64,000 bases of DNA, taken from Bimastos eiseni (taxonomy: Eukaryota > Annelida > Clitellata > Crassiclitellata > Lumbricidae). Of this stretch, positions 1-13,800 are shown piece after piece (positions within the stretch are counted from its first letter, which is position 1; the number at the start of each line of letters is the position of its first letter). The stretch covers positions 28,522,310-28,586,309 of the forward strand of contig OY365807.1 in NCBI GenBank assembly GCA_959347315.1, written 5' to 3'. The notes beneath the pieces were generated by a model. The model had not been told where the DNA came from and did no database searches. It saw only the letters and a list, made by a program, of their open reading frames with translations. A program made the position numbers and the translations under genes.

Positions 1-1487
1 ACGTACTGTGTGCCTCTACAGTTGTTGGTGGATTAAAAGTCGGAGGTCAACACCTGGTCACATGATCATAGCCTCATCTTCAATCCCAATATTGATTTTG
101 TCTTGAAGTCTTCTCGGATTGCATCTCTTACTTCATCAACAGCAATAGATGAATAGCTTTTTGGCTCTTTATAGCAGTGTTGTGCCTGAATAGCAATGCA
201 AAGAATAGATTTGGAATGGTTATTTAGATAGCGGTGTTTACTGGATGATCGGTCGGTGCACTTCATACGATTAGGAAAGAAATTTGAATCATTTTCGAAG
301 CTAAATATGAGTTTTATTCAACTTAGAAAAACCTCGTAAAGTGATTGCAGCGATGTTAATGAATCGGCGTCGTTACAAATAAACATTCATCATACTTATT
401 AACGCTTGAACAAAGTAGTAAACGAATGAATGGATGAATGAATGAATGAGTGAATGAGTGAACGAGCGAATGAACGAAAGAAATGTGAACGATTATAGAA
501 CCCATCTGCCTATTACAAAATCATTGACCGGTCGGTGGCACTCTCTAAATTCCCCAAAACATTATCGCCTGCGCAAAGTCAACACGTTCAAGACATGTTG
601 AATAGTCTCTGCAAATGTAATTTGATGCTATTGGAACGGCAGGAATGGACTGTTCCATTTGATGCAATGGACTGTTCCATTCGGTCAAATGTCCACAAAG
701 CATGACCTGAAGGAACTGTCACGTCCGAATCACCCAACCATCCCATATATATCGAGGGTAGAAACGTGGCGCTACGTCATTCAGCCGGGCAACGTTTCCT
801 GGAAGCCAACGATAACCGTTTGTTCGGCCAACTTGAATTTGAATTGCCAGCGACTTAATTTTCACAGCCTTTGCATACGATACTAATACTTCACGACGCT
901 CTATGACTTGCACACAGAATCCAGATGTAATGTAATTGAACAATTATATAGCACGTCTTAAGATATATATATATTCTCTCACCAGCCTATAATACGATGT
1001 TAAATACCATTGCGAATGAATATATAATTATTACATCAGTTAAGAAAACAATGCAAAGTACGCTGAAAGAGTTACCGGTGGAAGCTCCACTCACAAATGT
1101 AGAACCAAGGAACGGATTCGCAACAATATCTGACAGATGACACGAATGTTTAAAGTCCAAAGGCATGAGACTTACTCCAATTCTGGACAAATTAGAATTG
1201 AGCAGAATTTTTGTACAGGTTTAAACTACTTGAACACTGCTCCTTGTTTTAAATGCCTCTAATTGATATAATGGGATAGTATTCTTCATTGTTTAAAACA
1301 TTATGACGAAACTGACTTGATGATGGTTGAAATTAATTGCAATATCTTGATGGAGTTAACGACTCTTTGAGTCTTCGTCTTACTTTACCTGCAATTTAGC
1401 GTCGGTGAGTAAGCTGGTCTCCCTGACGTGGCTTGAGAAATTTTCGAGGATTTATAAATGACCTGATTTTGTTTGTCTGTTCATCAG
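1..1487. other. Non-coding flank, upstream intron of the coiled-coil gene
   Basis: No exon with convincing splice sites was found. A (GAAT)n-type tetranucleotide tract lies at about 419-478. A short sequence around AATGGACTGTTCC is duplicated in tandem at about 643-685. A block at 1401-1455 is shared with 58438-58503. The first visible coding exon begins at 1488 in phase 0, so this stretch is probably intron and the gene starts before the window. Confidence 0.6.
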
Positions 1488-1820
1488 TCGACGGTTGGTG
1501 GTGTTAAGCTGGTGAGACATGGTAGCCAAGAGGTGGACGTGGCTCAGGTCATGAGGGATCTGAGCGACAGCCTCGAACGAGAGAACGATCTGAAGGAACA
1601 GCTCAAGTACTCCGAGGAAGAGGCGCACGTGACGAGGAAGAAGCTGAGCGAACTGGAGGAGGAGAACGAAGGTCTCAACCTCCAGCTACACAAGCTGTCG
1701 AATGCAAAGACGATGATGATGAAGTTCAGCTCGTCGAAGAAGCAAGGAGACGGAGAACCGGAAGTCATCACCGAAAGAGAACACGAACTTCGACTGCAGA
1801 TGGAACTCGCTGAATCAGAG
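1488..1820 (+). CDS. Coiled-coil gene, visible exon 1
   Basis: 111 codons, phase 0 at both ends. The acceptor follows TTCATCAG and the donor is GAG|GTACTC. It encodes STVGGVKLVRHGSQEV, then the first coiled-coil block (ENDLKEQLKYSEEEAHVTRK) and a basic linker (MMMKFSSSKKQG), ending ELRLQMELAESE. The block aligns by eye with the NEDLKCQLQFVKEEA-type repeat of MTCL/SOGA proteins. Confidence 0.75.
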
Positions 1821-4800
1821 GTACTCTTCACTCTTAGAAACCACACTTGTACAGGTTCAAGTCTACCTACTCTTGGCGACTTACGAGGTCCCTAAAATGT
1901 GCCATATAGATACTTAGTTATGTATATGTACATAAGTGATGTCTATGGTCACCATCGGCATCACGATGCTGATGCTGGTTCTTTTGTTCCAGGTGAACGT
2001 TCTGAGGCGGAAGCTAAACGAAATGGAAGCATCGTACGATGTCCTTCTTGGTGAGGTGAAGCTGATGAAGGTGAGAGTGGAAGGCAAGGACACGAGTGGA
2101 AAGACGACGGACGAAGATGGAAAGACCTATGACGAGAAGGTTCAGGAGTTGGCCAAGGACATCGAGAGGCTCAAGTGGAAGCTCGTGGAAAAGGATAAGG
2201 ACGCTGACAAAGCCAGATCCAGTCGATCATCGCTTCAGAAGAGTCGATCGCTCGAGGACTCCACGTCACGTGATGCAGGCTACAGTGACCACCAGATGGA
2301 CGTCCGGAAGCAGATGGAAACTGTCCAGCAGGAGGCGAGAATACTCAAGGAGAAGATGGTCGACCTGGAAAAGGAGAACGAGCAGCTATCGACGGAGAAT
2401 AAGCGCCTCCAGATCATGAACGCCGGTCGGGCTGGAAAGAGCGGATCAGCGGTTGACCTCGTCAACCAGAATGCCGACCTGACCAGCAAGGTCAAGCACC
2501 TGGAGGCGGAGAACGCAAGTCTGAGGGAGAGCATAGGACAACTGGACGAAAGGACGAGCAGATTGTCGAAGGAGGTCGTCAGGGCGAAGTTCAGTGGTCA
2601 GTCACTGTCCGAGTCATCGGCAGAATGGAGAGAGCTGCGTACTCAGGTCCAAGTGCTCGAAGACGAGTGTCGGGCTCTGAGGCGCAAGGGGGTCGACCTG
2701 GAAGCGACCAATGCCAAGTTGAAGATGGAATTGGGAAAGTATCGGAAGGAGGGAGAGGGCGAGAAGAAGCGCAAGCAACTCGATGCAGAAACGAAGGAGA
2801 CTCTCAAGGACCGAGTGGTGGAGCTGGAAACCGAAATAGGTGCGCGAATATCATATGGCGATCTTTTCCAGCGTATATTTAATTCTATAAATATCGTGCT
2901 AAATGATCTTCAACATTTAAATAAGACACAAGACTAATACTCAAATTTAAGATAGGTTAGGATGAGTATCATTGAATAAATATACATTAAACTTAGAAAT
3001 TACGAGATAATCCAATCAATCTTCTCTATCAGAGTCTTCTCTCTGTAGGGAAACAACGATTTAATGAGAAAAAAGAAAAGGATTCGCTACTCGATAATTA
3101 CCAATGGAATGATTACTTTGAATGTTGTCAATGGAGGCGCTATATGAATAACCTTCTAAATGTTGGCCTACGTAGGCTACATGTGGTTGACTTACTTCGA
3201 TGGGTTTTGTTGCTGTTAGGTGGGTTGTCGTCCATGTTGAAGAATCGTCAGGAAGACAACGAGCGACTGGAGGAGGAGATAACGGAGAGCAGGGAGGACA
3301 TGAACAAAATGCTGGAGTCATTCCGTCGCAGGGAAAGGGAATTAAACGACGACCTGGAAACACTACAGCATAAAAACGGAATGCTTTCCGATCTACTCGA
3401 TCTCATAACGGACAGAGCAGAGTCCACGCAGAAGGAACTCGACAAATGTCGTAAGGAGGGAAGTGGAAAAACAATCGCCGGAAGTGACGTCGTTAACGGA
3501 TGTGATGAAACACTTAGTCACCCGAAGACAACGGGACAGAAGGATAATCAGGTAAATGGTGTAACACCCTGAGGAGAAGACCTTACGAAAGTTTCATTCA
3601 ATTCGAGGATGACACGAAGACGCTTATAGATTGGACATAATCATAGCGGACACAATTATATCCAATCTATTATGGCCTTCATTCAAATGTCTCAAATGAT
3701 TTATCAACGAGGCATTTTAATCACTTGGTAAAAGTACGTACGAACGCAAACATGGAAATTGAAAATCAGTGGCCATACAAAGACCTACAGTATAATTGCA
3801 TTACGCGCACAATACAATCTATACTTCTTTCTTCTTTACGATCCAGTGCAGCATAGAAAAGACGAAAACACGCTCCCTTCTTTTGAAGATAGAACTATTT
3901 GTATAATCTCTCAGCTTAAACTAATTAACCTACTCCAAATATTTCAAAATTAACTGTGTAAGAGTATACGACGTCATTTTGACCGGACCTGTTTGTTGAC
4001 AGAAGCGCATTGAGGCTCTGGAGCGACTCCTAGCAGAGGAGACGAAGAAGGTGTTGACTGCTGAGAAGAAACTGAAGATGTCGGACATTCCGATGTCTGA
4101 AATCAAGGACGATACTCGACTCAGACAACACGAGAAAGAAATACTTTTACAAGAGGTATTAGCTGTACAACACTAGAGCTACTAAGAGGACGACCTACAG
4201 TGACTATCGGTTCAAAACATAATAATAATTATAAATAAGTAAAAATAATATTTATTATAACGGTACAAATATTTGTGATAATATCAATAATAATCGGTTC
4301 TTAATTCGAACTGACAAATACGTAGCAACATTAGGTGATAGGCCGATAGTGGTAACAGACGATAATAAGTTTAGCATACACATATTAAATATTAAATTTA
4401 ATTTGTGTATTCATGTAAGAACTGACTTAACCGTGAAACATCTTACGTAGCTAATTGTTGCGAGAATTAACTAGCACTTTCTTACAAAAATTTCCTCATT
4501 TCCGTTTGATGAAAATTCCATTTAACATATTGACTTGTTCTGCCTTCGCTTTATTGAGACACGAACACTGGTCTGGAAATTGAGCCACATAATTGTGCAA
4601 ATTTGTATTATGCATATACATGCATTTCAATGTATTATATATATATATTTATTTATTTATTTATTTACACACGTGTGTGTATGTGTGACTACGTGCGGGT
4701 GTTTACAATTACAACATGTAATATACAATACAACTATCATTTATAGCGTGCCTTAATAAAACAGAATCTCTTACTAAAGGGACGCGTTACAGAAAGAGTT

Positions 4801-7800
4801 CATCAATCATCGTAAACAGAAAATAAGTGAATTTTGAGACTAGACGTTGATGTTGTAGTTGGCTCTTTGCCAGAAGCAGCTAATAGCAGCCAATGACCAG
4901 ATAGCTGGTCTAAAAGGTCGACTGATGACAATGAAAGAATCGCACGAGGACATCAAAGAAGACTTCGCTAAGGTATCTAAGGAGGTATGTATACCATTCG
5001 GGATTGAGCTCATAATTATCTAGTTAAATGAACTTTTCCGCCCATGCTAGACAACGAAGTTCGTAAGTAAGTAAGATTGACCACATGGTGATGCTTTTGG
5101 TAGTGGTTAATGGTGGTGTGAAGAGGGACAAGTAAGAAGAGGTTTGACGTTGGTGAAGTGATATTGGTGGCCGTGATGATGGTGGTTGTAGCGATGGCGC
5201 GTTGTTATATTTGGTGCTGTTGTTGTTGCCATTGTTGGTGCTGCTGTCATTGCTGCGGGTTCTGCTGGTGGCAGTGGTTGCTTTTGTGATATCCTGTGTG
5301 CCTGTATTGCTATCGTTTCTGGTGGTTTCATAGTGGCAGTCTCTGTGTTGCAGTTGTTTCGAGAAGGGTAGTGGGGGAGGGGCCGCGTTGGCGGGGCTTG
5401 TGTTTTCGTTGCGTTACTATGTCTCGTCGTCGTCGTTGTTTTAGTTGCAGCAGGTTCGGGAGCAGCGAAAGGGAACCGACCAGCACCCTGTTGGGGTGAC
5501 AAGGGGCAAAACAGAGAGGGAGCCAGCGTCGTGGAGATGGGAGAAGCAGGAGCTTGAGAGGCAGCTCAAGGAACACAAGAAGAAACTCGATGACGTCTAC
5601 TCAGAGATGAAGAGACACCAACTCAAGTGGAAGGCCGCAGGAGAGGACATCGAACGGGTAAGAGCTTTTTGGGGAAGGTTGGGGCTTAACGATCGGATGC
5701 ATGGACGGATGGATGGACGGGGCTTTGGGTTTCAAGCCATCGCTTCTTGCACTTTTTTAAGGTTCCATGCAGCTCGACTTAGACCGTTTTGTGCGTTGGA
5801 GACAATGACTGGCATTTCGAATATTGATGGATGTTATAAGACAATATTATATATGTAAATTAGAACTAATCTTGTTCACCTAGAATGGCTGTTATTATCG
5901 ATATTTTGGGCTATTGCTGCGTTTTTCTACTATTCCTAGTTCTAAAATGTTACGCAAACTTCTAATAGTACACTCTGCATCCACTGAGCGTGCGCCATCT
6001 GTCTGGTCTTTCGTTGTTAATTGTGTATTCGTATTCAATTCATAATCCCTTAGAATCTGGAGGTTGTTAGCGTTAACCTGTGAAGTTTTATCATGTTTAA
6101 TGTAGGAGAACAAAATAAAGGAAGAGCTGGAGAAGAAGATAAACAAACTGAAAGAAGAATGCGAATCTTATCGAAGGGAATCAGTCCAACTTCAGACGCA
6201 GTTAGACGAGGTATTCTGCAGTCGGAATTTGAATCGTTGGCTAAAACTCCCTTAACCAGTACACAAAAAGATACGAGAGACATTCGTATTGTCAGATCCT
6301 CGTTGTGTTTGTTCGGTCTTCACTTGGATCTTTTGTTGACTTTGACTTGACACATCTATTTCGTTTTCACACTTATAAACAAACTGAAATAAGTAGAATG
6401 TGAAATAGAAAGGCAGTAGGTGGGATTGATTAAGGTACATATAGGATTTAAGACTTACCCTAGAGGGAGACGTATGGTAAAGCCAGGTATCTTCTTAATC
6501 TACTTAGACGTAAAAGTTTAAGTTACATGTATAAGCGGTCGTCGATCGATGTCTCAATAAAGCATCAGTTTAATTTGGTGAGATAGAAATTATAGAGCAC
6601 AGTCTTAACCTCTTTCGTCTGGTTCCTTCTCTCTAAACATCATAACATATCTGAAAAATTAGTAAAATTTGCTTGCCTGGGATTCCGACTTATTAGTGAT
6701 AAGCGAGTGCTCATTTTAGAGATGCACTTCGCCGGAAGAATTTTGACTATAGCTTGGTTTTCGATTTCAGCATCAGGAGTCATTGAAAAAGAGGGAAAAA
6801 CAGTGGGAGAAGGAGAAGCAGCTTCTGGAGGTGGAGAAAGTTGCTTCGGAGAACGATGCCAAGCAAAAAGACGAGGTCATCAAGTCAAAAGACGATCTGA
6901 TCATCCAGAAGAACGACCTCATCAGCGAGAAGGACCGAGCCCTCAGGGATCGAGACGAGGCTCTGCAGCAGAAGGACCTGCTCGTTCAGCAGAAGGACGT
7001 CGAGCTAGAATTCAAGGACAAAGACCTCAGAATCAAGACGCAGGAGATCACCCAGTTCCGCACTGAGCTCTACGAGTTTCGCGATCACCTGGCCGAAAAG
7101 GATGAGAGGATCAAACAGCTGGACGAACATGTTCGCAGGAGGGATGATCGACTGAAAGAAAAAGACGACATACTTCAGCAGATCAACAGGAAACTCGTGG
7201 AGAAGGGAAACCAGGTGAGCGACATGGATAAGACAATCCGTCAGGTCATTCGGAAACTCCAGGCGAGAGATTGCGATCTCGGAATGTGCAATGCCGAACT
7301 ACGCCGCGTTCAGGCGGAATTAAAGGTCGCGCAGGAGAGATTGGCTGAACTGAGAGCCAAGCTGGAATTGACGGAGGCCGAGGCCTGGAAGCAGACGACG
7401 GACCTAAGAAACAATCTGACGAGGCTGGAGTCGGAACTGGAGAGAACCGTGGAAGAGAAGAAACAGCTGGTGGACGAGGTGAAGGACGTTGCTGAACGGA
7501 TGAGGCTGGAAGACGAAAGGTGGAAGACGGATACAGACAGGATACAATTGGAGTTAAAGCAGGCGCTGGAAAAGATACACGTGCAAGAGTTGACGACGAC
7601 CTTGAACCAGACAGAGGCCTTCAAGGTGATGATGAAGGAAAAAGAAGGATTGATCGCTGACAAGTTCAAACTGACAGATGAGGTGAATACACTGAAAAGG
7701 AAGATTGATCTCAATTCTGGACAGTGGAAGAAGGAGACGGACGGACTGAAGAAGACACTCGATGAGAAGATGAAACTCCTGGAAGAACTGAAGGCAAAGG

Positions 7801-10800
7801 TAAGACCGAAATTAACCATTCGATGAATCAGAAGAAGTGACTATTAGGCAGATCAAATGCACATCATCCTAGCTGCCTGACTTAAGTCATTTGCATTTCC
7901 ATCATTTCATAACAGACTAAGGACAATGATATCTTTCTTATAGGTATCAATAAGTCCCGAGCACTAAAATGAATTTAAAGAAACTGTGTAATGAAACATC
8001 TGTGACCAGCAGACCCGTCGGCCCTCAAATTTCAGAATATTAGAGGGCCGATACAGAATAGGCCTACTAATGCGCCTCAATGGTTCATTTCAGATCAGAA
8101 TACTGGAACCAAAGCATTAGCTACATAAACCTATGGCTAGCCATAAGTGTCTAATACCCGTCCCCACTGGTGAACCACAATCGGAGACGGTTGCCACCTC
8201 CCTGTTACTTATGACCGCCATACGTACAGCATCATCGCAGGAAGAACATCCCAGTTCATTCACGGCATGCGTAACCTTCCTTAAAACTCATCGGCGCTAT
8301 CTTCTCCATGAATTCTAGCGTCTTGACATCACGCATTGTAAATTCGCCTAAGTTAATCGTTTTGTGCAGTTTATTTGAATTTTATAAGTCATTCAAGCTA
8401 AAAACTTACCCAACATAAGGTAAATTGTTTATTTGAATTTTTATAAGTAATTAAAGCTAAAAACTTACCCAACATAAGATAACTTGTTTTTTTTAAATTT
8501 TATAAGTATTTAAAGCTAAAAACTTGCCCAACATTAGATAAATTGTCCATTACCGCCACCATGGCAGAGGTTGAAAGTGACCACATTCTGGAATCACATG
8601 ACCTAGTGGCCGGATCGTTTTCAGAATGCATGGTCCGTTTGTTACTTCTAAGTTAAAATTACTTAAGAAAGTATCGGGTTATTTGAGAAAAGCCTAGACG
8701 AAACTAAAACTTATCAGTATCTAATAGTTATACGTCATTTTCAAGCAATTGTTGAGCACAATTTAGCATGTGATTCTTCAGAAATGCTAATTTAGCAACT
8801 GTACTATTGAAATGTATTTCAGGAGGTGTCGAAGTTGACTGTAAGGCCTTCCACCCTGAGTCTACCCGGGTCTTCGTCGAAAAGTGTGGACGAGGCCTTT
8901 GATCCCGATCAGGGGAAACTCATTGCCGGTCTGCGTGCTAAGCTGGAACGACAGGAGACCCTCTGGATGGCCGAGAAGGCGACCTTGGAGGAGTTCTATG
9001 AGGTCAACTCAAGGACCCTTCAGGAAACGATAGTTCAACTGAGAGAAGCGTGTCAGGCTTTACGCCAGGAGAACGATGGACAGCTGCAGCTGTTGCAGAG
9101 CTCTCGAAGGGCTCTGTCAGACCTCAGGAACAGATACGACCTAGGAGTGGCGTCCTGGAATGAGGAGAGGGAGAGACTGCTCGCTTCCGCCAGTCAGGTA
9201 AAACTATGCCTGGCAGTGTCAAATAATATCTGACATCGAGAAGTTCGAGAACCCACTGTATCTGGTCTTTTGTTAAATCGTAATAAGTAAGTATGGTGAT
9301 ACTGCCAGCAGTTCAGTGCCTTTGCAACGACTTGCAATAGAGCAATGGAAATATTATATCAGTAGGAAGAAAGCGTCAAGGGTTGATGTCCATCGCTGCT
9401 ATAGATTCACTCTCCTCTGAGAAGAAATCTTTAAGAGGCGCAATATTAAGTTTCATTGATTGATCATTGACTGATTCTGTCTCTCACCCTGTCTTTGTCT
9501 CTTTCTGTCATTCATTGCCGACTGCAAGGCAATCCAGTAATTATGACATCATTTTACGCACTACGTTCGAAAATTCGGACCAAACCCTGATGGAAGGAGA
9601 GCAGAGTGATACAGAAAGAGATTGAGAGCCAGAGATAAGACGATGGACCTCTAACGATCGGTTGTATCTGAAGGTTGCGAGAAATATAAATCCGTCGGAT
9701 GGGATGGATTGAGGTAAAATTTTGAACTAACCCTAGAGAGAGAGCAAGACATAGAGAGAGACAAACAGACAGACAGACAGAGAGGCAGAGAGAGACAGAG
9801 ACAGAGAGAGACAGAGATATGTATGATAGCGCTAGACATCTTCTTAATATACTTGTACTTTAGCAGGGTAATGAACATGGCTACATTTAGTAACCATATT
9901 ACACGTAGGGTATTTTACTCAATTTACTATGACAGTGAAGATGAACTGAACTGTAGAGAGGTAAACGGAAATCAGAGACAGAAAATAACTGTGTCTTTCT
10001 ATTCTGTCATTGCGAATCGGCGGAACATCAAAGAAAATGAATAGGGCATAGCCGTGAAAATTTGTGGCGGTTGCTTTGTACATGGTCACAGAGTAATCAA
10101 AAATGTCTTTACTTCTGGGGTATGAACCGTTAGCTCTCCCATAATAATTGGCGTGGCACAGTGGCTGATCGGTTAGAGCGGTCAGCCCGTAACGTTCAGT
10201 GTGTGATGAGCGCGTGGGTTCGAGCCTCGTCCGGGGCGTCACTGTGTAGGGACCTTGAGCAAGTCCTTTGCTCACAATTGCTCTGCAGTACAACTGCAAT
10301 TGCGCCGTTGAGCGTGTGTATGCACTTCTGAGCAAAGGATGTTGGAAGAAGGGCGGTATCACATTTCGGTAATAATAATAACGCCCATATAAGAGAAAGT
10401 CTGTTATTGGGATTACTTAACTGATGACACCTTTAATTCAGCAGTAGCTACGCAGCAGTGACAATACCCGCTGAAAACATTAAGTATAAATTTTGTATAG
10501 CGCCTCTACTTTCAAAATTCGCTATGATGACGAAGCGATGACAGTCAAGAGACGACATGACAATTAGTCATGTTTCCGTCATGTGACAGGTTGAACACTA
10601 CCAGAAAAAGATCGCAGAGGTGGAGAAGGCACTTGAAGAGCTCCGAGGTCACCTGCGGACGTCGGAAGCCAAGCAACGCGAAGCGGAAAACAAGCTGATG
10701 GTAGAGGAAAGTGCCTGGAAATCGGAAAGAGCGTCTCTGGAGGCACAAAAGGTGTGTTACTTTCTGACCAAAGTATACGATCCAGATATTTCGTCAATCC

Positions 10801-13800
10801 CCGTTTTATTTATTCCATCATGTTTCTAAAGTGAAACAGAAATGGTCTGTTATTCCATTAGTTACTTTTTAACCCTTTAACGACCAGTGCGGGGGTAAAA
10901 CGTAAGATATAAACAACAGCGCTGGTCGTTAAAGGGTTAACTTAATATTTGTACAGAAACTATGTGCTACAGAAAGATTTTAATTTTATTTATCTTAGTT
11001 ACTGACGTTCATTGCTGATGTAGTGATGTGGTGAAGATAATTTTATTGATGCGACTTCAATTAAGCCTTTTTGGCATAGTATCTTATAGTCAAGTATTAA
11101 TGGACTAACTATTATTCGTAATAATGTGATATTGACTATTCGTGCATGCAGATTTCGGATGAAGAAAAATCGACACCGACAAGAGTTTCGGAGTTTCGAG
11201 CTCGCTTCGAAAAATTTGGATCATCAAAGTCGAAGAAAGGAGGTGCCTTGGAGGCGGAAGCGAGGAAGGGCGAAAAGGACGTCCAGGATGTCTGTCGAGA
11301 GCTACAGAAGCAGCTAAACGAGCTGGAAAACCTCAGGGAAAAGGAAAGGTCTCAGCTTATTGAAAAACTGGAAAAGCAGAGGGAGGAATATGAGAAGGAA
11401 ATACATCAACTAAGAGAGCGAAACATCGTGGTGAGCAGTTAAAATTAATTGGTTTGGATAACGGGCATTCTGAAAGAGCCTAAATGTGTTACCCTCTTGT
11501 TAACGGAACTCGGACAAAAGTGATAATGTGTATGGCTGTATGTCAATTGTAATACCATTGTTCTATCAGGTGCTGCATCTTGTTATTTTAGAGCAAATCA
11601 ATCCATTCGAACTGATTCAAAGACTTAAATAACTCTGAAATAACAATTCTGGGATAATGTTTTTGGTAATACGATACGATGTCAACTGTAAACCGTTTTA
11701 TCACCAAATAGAATTGCGTTTATTTGACTTTATGATTGGATCTATATACGTCGCCAACAAATTTAAGTTCATCTGCTACGATAACAACAACAATGCATCT
11801 ATGAAGATGACGCTTTGGTCATGGCGATGACAATGGTGATGTCGATTATTTCAGCTGGAGAAGAAAGCGCGGGAACTTTCGCAGCTCCAGCGCAGCGTCG
11901 TTGATATCCAGTATCGTCTGGTGGAAGACAGGAATCAATGGCAGCTGGAAAGGTCTAATCTACAACGCCGATTGGAGGAGTCCCGCCGAGATTACCTCCA
12001 GCAGAAGGAAAATATCAATCGTCTCCTGGCTGAGGTATTTGATCTTTATCAAATCAGCTAACGTTTGGTGAGACTCATCCTGTAGTTGAGATTTGAGATT
12101 AACCCATAATGGACCTTTGACAGCCGGCTTATTTCTTTTGAAATTGCTTTTTAAATCAATTTAAACGACCTGCGACAGAATCACTAGACATAACTAAACC
12201 TTTAATGCGGTGAACTGAACAGTCAAATAGTTTTCCCAGAATAACAATAGATGTATTGGTTTAGTTGGATATTCTGTCTTAGAGTGGTCTTTGCTTTTCT
12301 CTTCTACACAGGTCAAGAAGCTTCGAGTTCTCGCAGCTGGATTGGCGGAGCAGAAGGGAGCTGAAGGAAAGCTGAGGTCAAGGAGCCTGACCCCGAGTGC
12401 AGAGAAGATCAGGGTAACGGCTTTGACCCTATACTCTGCCAGAACAGCGGCAGCAGACGACAGGCGGGCGGGAGGAGCAGACGCGCAGAATAGTGGCGTC
12501 AGAGATGACGACAACGGAAAGCGAGGCGTAGATCAGGTATTGCTTGCTATAAACTCTGAAGAAAGTTATCGACCGATAAAAGCAGTGAATGATCGAAGTG
12601 GTCTAGTCCCAAGAAATTTTTTCTTATTTTTAAAAGAGCATATGCCGTTTCTTTAGCTGTCTGTATATCCAGGAAACTCAACCCTACGTTTTGGCTTTTG
12701 GCTGGTTTCTATAGCGAGATAACTTCCTCGTATGTGTATCTTTTTACGCCAAACTGCACTTATATAAATACCCTACCTACGTATGTAAACTTTCAGATAT
12801 GAAGCATCTTATTTATGGTGATCTCGTGAATTTTTAGCATTAGTCATTAAATGGAAATCAGTTTACTATATAGGGCTAATCAGTTCTAAAACGCATTCTT
12901 TTTATTGCCTGTTCACTTACTAGTTCATATTGGTCATATTTTCCCCCTAATGTTGCTGCCAATGACGAGTTTAAAGTAGGCGATTTATAGTGGCTTCAAT
13001 GTTTACAGAATAAGTTAGGTGACGAACGAGGACATCATTTGCTCAGAGTTATGTAGTAGAATGGGTCTAATCTGTAAATTGCCAAATTTTACGGAACTAA
13101 TCGAATAGATTGATTCACTTGAAGTCCACTGTTTAGTTGAATTAGGCTAAACTGTTGCAGTGAATATTGTTTGAGACACGTGTGATTAAGCAATAACTGT
13201 CAACTCTGGTGTTCGCGATGAATAACTGTTTACGATTACAATCACATGTTGAACATTTGAATAGATTACAAATAAACAATCAAGCGTTGAATATTTGAAC
13301 TTATTACAATTAAGTGTTGAACATCTGACCAGTTGAGTTTCAAAAAGATGAGACACGGCGTAGTGCAGCCTTGCTTGATAGACGTTTGCAAATTATTTAT
13401 TCATGTGCAACCAATTCCTTAGACTGATTGATTGATTGATTGGTCAATTGCCCAATTGACAGGTTGAAGGCTAACGATCGTTTGGATTTGGAATATAGGT
13501 TATTATTAAATAGCAGGTCACATTTTAAAAATATTTTATAGTACTATTTTAATTTAACTTGGTTTTATGTTTCTTTCTAGCCAATCATTCAAGACCTTGT
13601 GCAGGTGAGTCGCTCCTTTTGATTAAAGAAAGCACAATAATAACCAACTGATCGAATCAAAATTAATTTCGATGAATCATATTCTCACTATTTTAAGAGG
13701 ACGCACTTCTTGGTATGAGCCTAACAATACAAGACATTACGCAATGACATTGTTCCACGTACGACACATTAAAATTTGGAACAATACGAATTAGTGTTGG

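Noticed and set aside
5107..5502. 131-codon Thr/Pro/His-rich - strand frame
   Set aside because: It is the complement of a T/G-rich intron and overlaps a real exon on the + strand.
8561..8656. Alternative start exon from the perfect Kozak ATG
   Set aside because: Only 31 codons and no convincing donor; kept as a low-interest observation, not as a gene.
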